From Clostridia bacterium (GTDB lineage: Bacteria > Bacillota_A > Clostridia > Christensenellales > Borkfalkiaceae): a stretch of 7,800 bases of DNA. Shown in pieces: positions 1 to 6,811 of the stretch. The notes under the pieces are model-generated. The model did not search any database, was not told the origin of the DNA, and saw only the letters and a program-made list of their open reading frames with translations. How positions within the stretch are numbered: the first letter of the stretch is position 1; each line of letters starts with the position of its first letter. The stretch covers positions 1 through 7,800 of the forward strand of contig JAFTQY010000003.1 of NCBI GenBank assembly GCA_017462505.1, read 5' to 3'. Made by a program: the position numbers and the translations under genes.

Positions 1-408
1 CACGGTTTGGAAGTCATCTGCCGTTTGGTTGCTACGGGTAGCTTTATCCGCAGATACGGCGAATATATCAAAGACGGCACGCCCTTGGAAGGCGGCTACG
101 TAGAATGTACCTTTAAAAACGACGAAAAGGGCGATCCCCTTGTTACCGCAGAAGGTCTTGCGGCGCTCGGCGTTATGAGTATGGATATGTTCAATTCTAT
201 GAAAGAACAGACCTTGAAAATCACGAAAGTCGTTGCGGACGATTTGAAGACGATCGGTTGCGACCTTTGGGATATCAAGTTTGAATTCGGCTACAACAAC
301 GGCGAAGTTATTTTGATCGACGAGATCGCGTCGGGCAACATGCGCGTTTACAAAGACGGCAAAATCGTTGACCCCGTTGCGCTGACCAAGCTTATCAACG
401 AAAGATAA
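1..408 (+). CDS. purC: SAICAR synthetase (PurC), 3' part only
   Basis: Phosphoribosylaminoimidazole-succinocarboxamide synthase joins aspartate to CAIR using ATP in de novo purine synthesis, in the cytoplasm. The reading frame is open from base 1 and ends at TAA 406-408, so 135 residues are visible and the N-terminal part, including the start, lies outside the window. Family blocks that I can align by eye to E. coli PurC are [17 protein letters not shown] (visible residues 4-20, matching the R-x-x-A-x-GS-x-x-R-x-G block), [11 protein letters not shown] (38-48), DIKFEFG (91-97) and [20 protein letters not shown] (101-120). The last block carries the DE pair of the active site. The C-terminal style, with DEIASGNMR in place of DEFSPDGSR, resembles clostridial enzymes. 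A terminator follows 23 bases after the stop, so this is the last gene of its transcript. It is probably the end of a pur cluster to the left, which cannot be seen. Confidence 0.93.
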   Translation, partial: HGLEVICRLVATGSFIRRYGEYIKDGTPLEGGYVECTFKNDEKGDPLVTAEGLAALGVMSMDMFNSMKEQTLKITKVVADDLKTIGCDLWDIKFEFGYNNGEVILIDEIASGNMRVYKDGKIVDPVALTKLINER

Positions 409-431
409 TTTTTATTGAACACGGAATTTTG

Positions 432-460
432 AAAGCCGCCCTTTTTCGGGGCGGCTTTTT
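432..460 (+). terminator. Rho-independent terminator after purC
   Basis: A perfect 10-bp stem, AAAGCCGCCC (432-441) with GGGCGGCTTT (449-458), closes a 7-base loop and ends in a short T run (456-460). It sits between the convergent stops of purC (408) and the HD-domain gene (463). On the minus strand the stem is followed by TTTC and then AAAA, so it would act less well for that gene, although it is the only terminator-like structure there. Confidence 0.85.
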
Positions 461-462
461 GA

Positions 463-1056
463 TTATTCGTCTTTGATATTGCCTTTTTGTACGTTCTTTT
501 CAATCAGCGTTTTGGTGTGCTGCCAAATCTCTTCCGAACCAAGCCTTGACCGCTTTTGACGGTTTTCCACCTGCGTTTTGCAAACACCGTGCGCCCGCCA
601 GTCCCCGCCGTCGTTATAATCGTTTAAAAGTAGGGGCTGAAAATTGTCCATGGCTTTGACGAATTTCGCCTCCGCCGTTTCTCCCTTTTCAAACTCGTCG
701 AAAATCGCGCGGAGCTCGTCGCGCTGATCGTCGGGCAACAGCCCGAAAATACGCTCCGCCGCCCTTTCTTCCTTTTCCTTTTGGCAAGCGAGCGCCTGCG
801 GATCGTACGCGTACGCGTCCCCCGCGTCTATTTCCACTACGTCGTGAATGAGCGCCATCATCATTGCTTTGGCAACGTCAAAATCCTCGTTGGCGTATTC
901 CTTTAAAAGATACACCATCGTCGCCATGTGCCAAGCGTGCTCCGCGTCGTTTTCTTGGCGGGTAAAGCCGCTGATATGCGTCTGGCGCAAAATATTCTTT
1001 TCTTTATCGATTTCTAAAATAAACCGAATTTGGTCCTGCAAGCGTTTCGTCGCCAT
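463..1056 (-). CDS. HD-domain phosphohydrolase, YfbR-like 5'-deoxynucleotidase
   Basis: This 197-residue cytoplasmic protein belongs to the HD superfamily of metal-dependent phosphohydrolases, most like the HD_3/YfbR group that dephosphorylates deoxynucleoside monophosphates. The metal ligands are all visible in the expected order: His40 in ENDAEH, His71-Asp72 in ALIHDVVEIDAGD, and Asp137 in VKAMDNFQPLL. Glu75 and Asp79 follow the HD pair as in YfbR-type enzymes. The length (about 190-200 residues) fits the family. The ATG at 1056 is preceded by GGCGGGGGA, a G-rich ribosome binding site about four bases upstream. Only 12 bases separate it from the stop of the esterase gene upstream (1069), so the two are almost certainly co-transcribed. 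The true substrate is not shown; members of this family also act on other phosphate esters. The link to a sugar esterase is unexplained. The TAA at 463-465 abuts the purC terminator. Confidence 0.82.
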   Translation of the reverse strand: MATKRLQDQIRFILEIDKEKNILRQTHISGFTRQENDAEHAWHMATMVYLLKEYANEDFDVAKAMMMALIHDVVEIDAGDAYAYDPQALACQKEKEERAAERIFGLLPDDQRDELRAIFDEFEKGETAEAKFVKAMDNFQPLLLNDYNDGGDWRAHGVCKTQVENRQKRSRLGSEEIWQHTKTLIEKNVQKGNIKDE

Positions 1057-1068
1057 ACGTCCCCCGCC

Positions 1069-1866
1069 TTATTTACCGATAATCCGTTTATATTCGGCAA
1101 AATACCGCCGACCGAGAATATGCAAGCTTTCGCGGCAGAAATGGATATCGTCGCCGTTTTTGTTCATTTGGTCGTTGGAAAGAAGATCGGACGTTTCCAC
1201 AAAACCGCCGTTGCCGCTTTCCGCAGCGACCTCGCGGATCACCTGCAAAATCGGCGCGCAAATATCGATATTTTTGCTCTTCCAATCGTTGACGAACTCG
1301 CCCGCGATAAAGGGGATTTTCGCGCCGACGCGGGTACGTACCCCGTCCACGAGCGCCGTCAGCTGTTTTTTGTAATTGTCGGGCGTATTCTTTTCAAATG
1401 CGTCGTGCTCGCCCTGATGCCACAAAAAAGCCACCACGCGGTTTTCTTCGTTGAGCGAAAGGGCGTAATCGATCAGCTCCAACAATTTCAAATACAAACA
1501 ATCCTGCAAACCCCAGTGTTTCTTTTGGAAGCCCGCACCGCCGACCCCTGCGCGGATAATCAGCAGTTTTCTATCGTTTGCAAGCAAACCGGATTTTTCG
1601 TATTCGTCCGCAAAGCTCAGCGAAAAATTCCCCACCATAACGCCGTTGTCGGCTTCGCGCTCTTTTGCGGGCGCAATAACAAAGGGTTTGTCGTGGAAGG
1701 TTATGTGCAGATTCTCCTCGTCCACCGTCACCGTCTTTTCCGCATACAGATAAAAAGCGTTGGGGGACGGTATAAGCTCCTGCGTAACGGGGCCGCTCCC
1801 GCAGCCCTCGGCGTTGGACTGACCGCCCTGAATGATAATATCAAATTTTACGTTTTTAAAATCCAT
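1069..1866 (-). CDS. SASA-domain carbohydrate acetylesterase (CE6-like)
   Basis: Predicted SGNH-type esterase of the SASA (sialate O-acetylesterase)/carbohydrate esterase 6 group, whose studied members remove acetyl groups from xylan or other sugars. Counted from the ATG at 1866 it is 265 residues. GQSNAEG (residues 15-21) is the block I signature with the serine nucleophile Ser17. LLIIRAGVGGAG lies near 102-113, WHQGEHD (149-155) is the HQGE block, and DDIHF (239-243) carries the catalytic His242 with its Asp. There is no signal peptide or membrane segment, so it acts in the cytoplasm, presumably on imported acetylated oligosaccharides. A GTG at 1875 would add three residues, but it lies inside the ribosome binding site AAAAGGTGA, so the ATG is preferred. 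It is the first gene of a two-gene unit with the HD-domain protein and has its own promoter. The exact substrate is inferred only from the adjacent xylose genes. Confidence 0.83.
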   Translation of the reverse strand: MDFKNVKFDIIIQGGQSNAEGCGSGPVTQELIPSPNAFYLYAEKTVTVDEENLHITFHDKPFVIAPAKEREADNGVMVGNFSLSFADEYEKSGLLANDRKLLIIRAGVGGAGFQKKHWGLQDCLYLKLLELIDYALSLNEENRVVAFLWHQGEHDAFEKNTPDNYKKQLTALVDGVRTRVGAKIPFIAGEFVNDWKSKNIDICAPILQVIREVAAESGNGGFVETSDLLSNDQMNKNGDDIHFCRESLHILGRRYFAEYKRIIGK

Positions 1867-1871
1867 AATTG

Positions 1872-1880
1872 TCACCTTTT
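1872..1880 (-). promoter_or_regulatory. Ribosome binding site fixing the esterase start
   Basis: AAAAGGTGA reads 1880 to 1872 on the minus strand and stands five bases before the ATG at 1866, a normal distance. It contains the in-frame GTG at 1875-1873, which would otherwise look like an earlier start. That GTG has no purine-rich site upstream, only an A/T run. Confidence 0.75.
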
Positions 1881-1888
1881 ATTTTTTG

Positions 1889-1927
1889 ATTATACATATT
1901 ATAACACACCGCCCTTTTAAATTACAA
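1889..1927 (-). promoter_or_regulatory. Promoter of the esterase/HD unit
   Basis: On the minus strand TTGTAA (1927-1922) and TATAAT (1903-1898) are separated by 18 bases. The -10 is preceded by TGT, giving an extended -10 (TGnTATAAT). A second TATAAT (1894-1889) lies nine bases further on and could serve as an alternative -10. Transcription would start around 1891 or 1882, leaving a leader of about 15-25 bases that holds little beyond the ribosome binding site. The promoter starts just after the terminator of the xyl operon, which supports a separate transcription unit. Confidence 0.72.
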
Positions 1928-1950
1928 GTGTTTGAACTCGATTTTTGCGC

Positions 1951-1973
1951 AAAAAAGCCGCCCTTACGAGCGG
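1951..1973 (-). terminator. Rho-independent terminator of the xyl operon
   Basis: Read on the minus strand, CCGCTC (1973-1968) pairs with GGGCGG (1963-1958), with one U-G pair, around a GTAA loop that is a GNRA-type tetraloop. After one C comes TTTTTT (1956-1951). It begins 18 bases after the stop of the 629-residue gene (1992) and ends before the promoter of the next unit. Confidence 0.85.
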
Positions 1974-1991
1974 TTTTTCGTCTTTTGCGTT

Positions 1992-3881
1992 TTATTGCAT
2001 TTCAGGTAAGTGCATAAGCTCGACAAAGGTCAAAACTACGGACGTTTCGCACCAACAGCTGACGTTGAACACGCCCCCGATATAGGCGGGCAGCTCCCAG
2101 TCGCTGGTGTTTACGCGCTCGCAGATATACCCGTCGTGCAACTTGCCTTCGGGGTCGCCGTGGGGGTGATCCCAGTCGTAAATGGGTTTCCACGGCGTAG
2201 AGATACATTGCGGCATAAAATACGCAATATCCTTGACAAGCTCCAAATACAGCTTTTCGCCCGTGTAGCGGTACAATCGGTACAGGGTATCCCCCGAAAA
2301 AGTGCATATCCCCGGCGCGGAGTGCTTGTTTTGCACGTTGGCAAACACGCTCCCCACCGTGTTGATTTTTTGAATTTCAAATTCACAACCCTTGGGGAAT
2401 TTATAAGCGTACGTCATGACCCACGACGAGAACAGGTTTGCGCTGTCCTTGGCGTAAGCGAGCCATTTTTCTTCCTTGGTCGCCTCGTATAAGATCACAC
2501 AGCTTTCCACCATGGCGTACGAGCTTTCGCTGTCAGGCGCGGTGAGTATCTCCCCAGGGCCGCCCGTCGTTACGCCCTTCGCCACGAAATTTTGATAATA
2601 ATATTCGCAGGCTTTTTTTGCCGTTTGTAAATATTTTTCGTCTTTGAAATATTCGTAGGAGCGCACCAAACCGCCGATTGCCGACGCGCCCGCGCACGAA
2701 AGCCCAATGAGCATTTTTCCCGTTTCCTGATGCACAAACTGCCCAAACGTGCCGTATTCGTCAAACAGTTTCACAAACGCGTCCGCGCAATTTTTCGCCG
2801 CGATTTCCCATTCCTTTTTGACAGGCATTACGTCAAAATGTTTATACAAAAACGCCAACACGTCCCCGCTCTTTCGGATCAGGTGCGCGCCGCGCATACC
2901 CTCAAACCCGTCCTTTTCCATTTTGTCATGCTCTACCTGATAGGCGTATTTTTCCGCGTCCTCACAATGAAAGCTGTCGTCCTTGATCTCGTTGTCGTAC
3001 ACGTTCCCGTAGAAAAACCCGCTGGGCGCGGCAAAGGACACCAAATAATCGATGGTCTGTATCGCGCGTTCTTTTGTCTGCTCGTTACCCTTGACGTACA
3101 GGGGATAGGACGATTGCGCGTTTCCGCACCAACCGCATTGCCACAGCCGCCAACGGTTGTTGCCGAAATATTTCCCGCCGTAATTATGCTCGTTAAAATG
3201 CTTTTCCATCACGTCCCAAAGCGCTTGGGTATAGCCGTTTTCGGGGCGCTCGTCGCGCATCAAAATCTTTCTGTTTTGGAAAAAATATTCAAAAAATTGC
3301 GGAATACTTTCGCAATTGAACGTGTGGATCAAAAGCGTTGACGTAAATTCGTCGCCAAAGCGCACGGAAAGCCCCCTGTCCGCGTCCTTTTCAGGCTCGA
3401 AAACGTAGCGATAGGCATATTCGCGCTTGGCGGGATATTGCACCGTGATCTTGCCGCTTTCGATCTTGAACCCAAGGTTTTTACCCCCGACTTCCTGTTC
3501 GGCAAACAGGAAAAACGCTCGCCTTGCCTTTTTGAAAAGCACGCCCACGCAGGGGGTTGCCATGTCCCCTGCCGTCACCTCGATCTTGCCGCTCCCGTCC
3601 ACGTTTAAGGCGGGAATCCCTTTCATCATCATCGGGCGTTCGTTTTCGTACATTTCGTCCGTCTTGTACATGGGCGGATAGGCGCGGTCTACCTGCTCGA
3701 TCTTATTGCCGTCGTAGGCACAAGCGGGCGCGAAAATATAGCAATCGTCTTCCCAGTCCAAAAAATCGATTTCCGCGCGCCAGTTTGCCTCTTCGTGGCA
3801 TTTGTCCGCCTTAAAATACACCTTTTCGTTTTCGTAACGGCACGTACCGTGTTCCGTCGAAGTCTTTATCGTATATTGCAT
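1992..3881 (-). CDS. Unassigned 629-residue protein, possible cytoplasmic six-hairpin glycoside hydrolase
   Basis: I do not recognise a named family with confidence. Residues 1 to about 200 look like a beta-rich N-terminal domain (AGDMATPCVGVLFKKARRAFFLFAEQE, 104-130). From about 215 to 620 the sequence is a series of amphipathic helices joined by aromatic and glycine-rich turns, as in (alpha/alpha)6-barrel sugar enzymes. Notable blocks are RWRLWQCGWCGN (243-254), APSGFFYGNVYDNE (285-298), TTGGPGEILTAPDSESSYAMVESC (438-461) and NKHSAPGICTFSGDTLYRLY (518-537). The TGG...YAMVESC block recalls the TGG...YAETC arrangement of GH127-like barrels, but the CCPP-type cysteine block is absent. There are 19 cysteines, no signal peptide and no membrane segment, so it is probably cytoplasmic. 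The ATG at 3881 has AAGGAG (3892-3887) five bases upstream, overlapping the xylB stop; the gap to xylB is 9 bases. It is the last gene of the xyl operon, which suggests a role in supplying pentose from an oligosaccharide or glycoside. Function is inference. Confidence 0.8.
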   Translation of the reverse strand: MQYTIKTSTEHGTCRYENEKVYFKADKCHEEANWRAEIDFLDWEDDCYIFAPACAYDGNKIEQVDRAYPPMYKTDEMYENERPMMMKGIPALNVDGSGKIEVTAGDMATPCVGVLFKKARRAFFLFAEQEVGGKNLGFKIESGKITVQYPAKREYAYRYVFEPEKDADRGLSVRFGDEFTSTLLIHTFNCESIPQFFEYFFQNRKILMRDERPENGYTQALWDVMEKHFNEHNYGGKYFGNNRWRLWQCGWCGNAQSSYPLYVKGNEQTKERAIQTIDYLVSFAAPSGFFYGNVYDNEIKDDSFHCEDAEKYAYQVEHDKMEKDGFEGMRGAHLIRKSGDVLAFLYKHFDVMPVKKEWEIAAKNCADAFVKLFDEYGTFGQFVHQETGKMLIGLSCAGASAIGGLVRSYEYFKDEKYLQTAKKACEYYYQNFVAKGVTTGGPGEILTAPDSESSYAMVESCVILYEATKEEKWLAYAKDSANLFSSWVMTYAYKFPKGCEFEIQKINTVGSVFANVQNKHSAPGICTFSGDTLYRLYRYTGEKLYLELVKDIAYFMPQCISTPWKPIYDWDHPHGDPEGKLHDGYICERVNTSDWELPAYIGGVFNVSCWCETSVVLTFVELMHLPEMQ

Positions 3882-3890
3882 ACCCTCTCC

Positions 3891-5351
3891 TTATATCTGC
3901 GCAAATATCCCCTTTAAGGCAGGGTACGCCTGTTTAAACACCGAATATTTCTCTTCGTACGCCGCCGTCAGCCTTTCGTCGGGCAAAACCGTTTCTTTCG
4001 TTTTTACGATCGCCACCGTCGCCGCCGCCACGTCCTTATACTCCTTAGCGCCGACCATCGCAAGGATCGCCGCGCCGTAGGCAGGTCCCTCTTCCACGGA
4101 AAGCGTGGACACGGGGATACCGAATACGTTGGCGATGATCTTTTTCCAAACCCCGCTCTTCGCGCCCCCGCCGCAAATTTTCGTCTTGTCGATTTTTAAA
4201 CCGCTCGTTTTCGCCACTTCCACGCAATCGCGCAACGCAAACGCCACCCCTTCCATCACGGCAAGGGTCATTTGCTTTCTCGTCGTATCGGGGCGCATAC
4301 CGATAAACGCGCCGCGCGCGGACACGTCGTTGTGCGGACTGCGTTCCCCCATGAGATAGGGCAGGAAAAACACGTCGTTTTTCCCAAGCCATTCGTCCAA
4401 GCCGCCTTGTTCCGCGCCGTAATCTTTCGTGCCCAAAATTTCTTCCGACCACCATTTATTACAGCTTGCCGCCGACAAAATACAGCCCATAAGGTGGTAT
4501 TTGCCGTTGGCGTGCGCAAAAGAATGCAGGGCGTTATTTTCGTCCACGGAAAAGGTATCCTGCGCGATAAACACCGTGCCGCTCGTGCCCAAGGAAATAT
4601 TGCAATCCCCGCCGCAGACCGTGCCCGTACCGATCGCCGCCGCGGCGTTATCCCCCGCGCCCGCCGTCACGATCGCGTTGGGCAAATCATATTCGTCGCG
4701 TACCGTCCCTATCCGTTCGTAGCTTTCGCAAAGCTTCGGCAACCATTTTTCGTCCACCGAGCAATACGCACACATCTCTTTCGACCAACGTTTGTTTTGC
4801 ACGTCCAAAAGAAGCATGCCGCTCGCGTCCGAATAATCGGTAACGTGCGCACCCGTCAGCATGTACGCCAAATAATCCTTGGGCAACATGATCTTTGCAA
4901 TCTTTGCAAAATTTTCGGGCTCGTTTTCCTGTACCCACAAAATTTTGGGAGCGGTAAAACCTGCAAAAGCGATATTTGACGTGTACTGCGAAAGGGTCGC
5001 TTTGCCGAGGACGGTATTCAACTCGTCCGTCTGCTTTTGCGTTCTGCCGTCGTTCCATAAGATCGCGGGGCGTATCACTTCGTCCTTATCGTCGAGCATC
5101 ACCAAGCCGTGCATTTGCCCGCCGAACGACAGCCCTTTCACGTCCTCCCGTCTGTGCCCGTCAAGCAGCTCGTCCATGCCGCAAACGGTGGCGTTTAACC
5201 AGTCCTTGGGGTTTTGTTCAGACCAACCGCTTCGGGGATAAAATACGGGATATTCTTTTGTAACGGCGTTTAAAATACGCCCGTCCGCCCCCACCAAAAG
5301 CAATTTCACCGAGGACGTACCCAAATCAATGCCGATATACGTGTTCATCAT
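3891..5351 (-). CDS. xylB: Xylulokinase
   Basis: A FGGY-family sugar kinase that phosphorylates D-xylulose to D-xylulose 5-phosphate with ATP in the cytoplasm, feeding the pentose phosphate pathway. At 486 residues it is the usual size. Visible motifs are GIDLGTSSVK (7-16, phosphate binding), GGQMHGLV (77-84, whose MHG signature separates xylulokinases from glycerol and gluconate kinases), AILWNDGR (96-103), PKDYLAYMLTG (157-167), GAGDNAAAAIGTGT (231-244, with the catalytic base Asp234), LGTSGT (254-259) and CGGGAKSGVWKKIIANVFG (393-411, adenine side). Nothing appears truncated. Two adjacent ATGs (5351 and 5348) are possible starts. The AGG at 5358-5356 is 4 bases from the first and 7 from the second, so the second may be used. 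The gene begins one base after the xylA stop, so translation is probably coupled to xylA. It is followed after 9 bases by the 629-residue gene. Confidence 0.96.
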   Translation of the reverse strand: MMNTYIGIDLGTSSVKLLLVGADGRILNAVTKEYPVFYPRSGWSEQNPKDWLNATVCGMDELLDGHRREDVKGLSFGGQMHGLVMLDDKDEVIRPAILWNDGRTQKQTDELNTVLGKATLSQYTSNIAFAGFTAPKILWVQENEPENFAKIAKIMLPKDYLAYMLTGAHVTDYSDASGMLLLDVQNKRWSKEMCAYCSVDEKWLPKLCESYERIGTVRDEYDLPNAIVTAGAGDNAAAAIGTGTVCGGDCNISLGTSGTVFIAQDTFSVDENNALHSFAHANGKYHLMGCILSAASCNKWWSEEILGTKDYGAEQGGLDEWLGKNDVFFLPYLMGERSPHNDVSARGAFIGMRPDTTRKQMTLAVMEGVAFALRDCVEVAKTSGLKIDKTKICGGGAKSGVWKKIIANVFGIPVSTLSVEEGPAYGAAILAMVGAKEYKDVAAATVAIVKTKETVLPDERLTAAYEEKYSVFKQAYPALKGIFAQI

Positions 5352-5352
5352 T

Positions 5353-6669
5353 TTACCTGAAAAGTATGCTGTTTACAATACTTTCGAGCGCCTCTTGCTT
5401 GCCGCTGCCGGGCAATGCGGGCGCGCCGAGTTTTTCTGCATACGCAGACAGTTCTTCCAAATTCGTTTCGTCCGAGAGTATCTTTTTTCCGATTTCGCTT
5501 TCCCGATAGCTCGCGTAGCGTTTTTCAATAAACCCGTCGATACGCCCGTCCTCGATCAGCTCCGCCGCCTTGATCAACCCCAAAGCAAAGGTGTCCATGC
5601 CCAAAATATACCCCTCGAACATGTCCTCTGCGGTGTACGACGGACGACGGTTTTTCGCGTCGAAGTTAAATCCGCCCGTCAAGCCGCCCGCTTTAATGAC
5701 TTCGTACATACACATCGTTGCGGTGTACACGTCGAACGGGAACTCGTCGGTGTCCCAACCGAGCAGATAATCCCCTTGGTTTGCGTCGATCGAGCCGAGC
5801 ATGCCGTTGATCGCGGAAACGCGCAGGTCGTGTTGGAAGGTGTGCCCCGCCAAGGTCGCATGGTTTGCCTCGATATTCATTTTGAAATCCTTATCCAAGC
5901 CGTGCGCTCTTAAAAAGCCGATCGCCGTCGCCGCGTCGAAATCGTACTGGTGCTTCATGGGTTCTTTCGGTTTCGGTTCGATATAAAAATCCCCCGTAAA
6001 GCCGATACTTCTGCCGTAGGTTACCGCCATTTTCATAAGGCGGGCGATATTGTCCTGCTCGAATTTCATATCGGTATTGAGCAGCGTTTCATACCCCTCT
6101 CTACCGCCCCAAAAAACGTAGCCCTTACCGCCGAGCTTGACGGTGATATCCAGCGCCTTTTTCACCTGCGCCGCCGCAAACGCGAACACGTCCGCGCTGT
6201 TGGACGAGCCTGCGCCGTTGCAAAAACGGGGATTGCCGAACATATTCGCCGTGCCCCACAGGCATTTGATACCCGTCGCCTGCATCTTTTCCAAAATATA
6301 ATCGGAAATCTCGTCCAAACGGCGGTTGGTTTCCTTGATGTCGTCCGCTTCGGGCACGATATCCACGTCGTGAAAACAGAAATATTCAATGCCCAGCTTT
6401 TGCATAAATTCAAAGCCCGCGTCCACCTTTGCCTTGGCGTGCTCCATCGTTCCCTCTTGCTTGCCGAACGATTTATCCGCCACGCCGCGCCCGAACATGT
6501 CCGTACCGCAAGCGCAAAGATTGTGCCACCACGCCATTGCAAAAGGCAGATGCTCTTTCATCTTTTTGCCCATGATCACGCGGTCGGGGTCGTAATATTT
6601 AAACGCCAACGGATTTTGGCTGTTTGCTCCCTCGTATTTGATTTTCGGTATATCTTTAAAAATTTCCAT
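5353..6669 (-). CDS. xylA: Xylose isomerase, class II
   Basis: Interconverts D-xylose and D-xylulose (and often glucose/fructose) in the cytoplasm using two divalent metal ions; first enzyme of the operon. At 438 residues with an N-terminal extension it fits class II (Thermotoga/Clostridium type). All expected catalytic residues are present, each one position earlier than in the thermophilic class II enzymes: His100 and Asp103 (FHDVD), Glu231 and Lys233 (YIEPKPKEP), Glu267 and His270 ([12 protein letters not shown]), Asp295 (GSIDANQGD), Asp306 and Asp308 (GWDTDEFP), and Asp338 (FNFDAK). The family signatures [12 protein letters not shown] (185-196) and HTFQHDLR (276-283) are intact. The ATG at 6669 is preceded by AAAAAAAGGAG ending ten bases upstream. 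The gene starts about 20 bases after the predicted transcription start and is followed by xylB with a one-base gap. Confidence 0.98.
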   Translation of the reverse strand: MEIFKDIPKIKYEGANSQNPLAFKYYDPDRVIMGKKMKEHLPFAMAWWHNLCACGTDMFGRGVADKSFGKQEGTMEHAKAKVDAGFEFMQKLGIEYFCFHDVDIVPEADDIKETNRRLDEISDYILEKMQATGIKCLWGTANMFGNPRFCNGAGSSNSADVFAFAAAQVKKALDITVKLGGKGYVFWGGREGYETLLNTDMKFEQDNIARLMKMAVTYGRSIGFTGDFYIEPKPKEPMKHQYDFDAATAIGFLRAHGLDKDFKMNIEANHATLAGHTFQHDLRVSAINGMLGSIDANQGDYLLGWDTDEFPFDVYTATMCMYEVIKAGGLTGGFNFDAKNRRPSYTAEDMFEGYILGMDTFALGLIKAAELIEDGRIDGFIEKRYASYRESEIGKKILSDETNLEELSAYAEKLGAPALPGSGKQEALESIVNSILFR

Positions 6670-6695
6670 ACCAGTAAAACTCCTTTTTTTCTTCT

Positions 6696-6724
6696 ATTAT
6701 ACCGCATGCACGCCCGTTCTTCAA
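6696..6724 (-). promoter_or_regulatory. Promoter of the xylA-xylB operon
   Basis: On the minus strand TTGAAG (6724-6719) is followed after 17 bases by a perfect TATAAT (6701-6696). The predicted start is near 6689, giving a leader of about 20 bases that holds only the xylA ribosome binding site. This leaves no room for a riboswitch or attenuator, so control should be at initiation. The -35 overlaps a TTCA/TGAA half-site of the repeats upstream. Confidence 0.8.
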
Positions 6725-6734
6725 GATGAAAACC

Positions 6735-6772
6735 GTTCAAAAATATGTAAAATTGTTCATTTTTTTGAACAA
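6735..6772. promoter_or_regulatory. Putative operator repeats between the divergent promoters
   Basis: A perfect inverted repeat TTGTTCA (6753-6759) and TGAACAA (6766-6772) is separated by six T. A further GTTCA at 6735-6739 lies exactly 20 bases from the GTTCA at 6755-6759, in direct orientation, which is two helical turns and the spacing typical of AraC-family half-sites. Additional TTCA/TGAA elements at 6720-6723 and 6727-6730 reach the xylA -35. Relative to the predicted starts, the block covers about -46 to -83 for xylA and -40 to -77 for the regulator, so it could act on both. Binding by the adjacent regulator is inference. The six-T spacer and local A/T richness could produce some of the repeats by chance. 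Confidence 0.55.
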
Positions 6773-6776
6773 GTGA

Positions 6777-6805
6777 TAGACAAAAGCAAAATTTTCTGGT
6801 ATACT
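6777..6805 (+). promoter_or_regulatory. Promoter of the PocR-AraC regulator gene
   Basis: TAGACA (6777-6782), one change from the consensus, and TATACT (6800-6805) are separated by 17 bases. The -10 is preceded by TGG, giving an extended -10. The regulator ATG (6812) begins only six bases after the -10, where transcription itself would start, so the mRNA would have no leader. The -35 lies four bases beyond the inverted repeat ending at 6772, so a protein bound there could touch RNA polymerase. Confidence 0.72.
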
Positions 6806-6811
6806 GTAAGC

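Noticed and set aside
1867..1875. GTG at 1875 as esterase start
   Set aside because: It falls inside the ribosome binding site AAAAGGTGA that is well spaced for the ATG at 1866.
1030..1920. 296-codon open frame on the plus strand
   Set aside because: It lies antisense to the esterase and the start of the HD gene, whose catalytic motifs are intact. Its translation shows no family motif and it has no ribosome binding site. It is a codon-bias shadow.
4272..4979. 235-codon open frame on the plus strand within xylB
   Set aside because: Antisense to the conserved core of xylulokinase, rich in Arg, His and Ala as expected for a shadow frame, with no recognisable domain.
5950..6729. 259-codon open frame on the plus strand over xylA
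   Set aside because: Antisense to xylA catalytic regions and running through the xylA promoter; no start signal and no family resemblance.
6726..6739. Possible CcpA cre site (TGAAAACCGTTCAA) upstream of xylA
   Set aside because: At least three mismatches to the cre consensus, including the central CG position; the TGAA/TTCA pair is better explained as part of the local half-site cluster.
6638..6811. Upstream extension of the regulator from an ATG at 6638
   Set aside because: The extra 58 residues would overlap the xylA start and both promoters, do not resemble a PocR domain, and start before the predicted transcription start.
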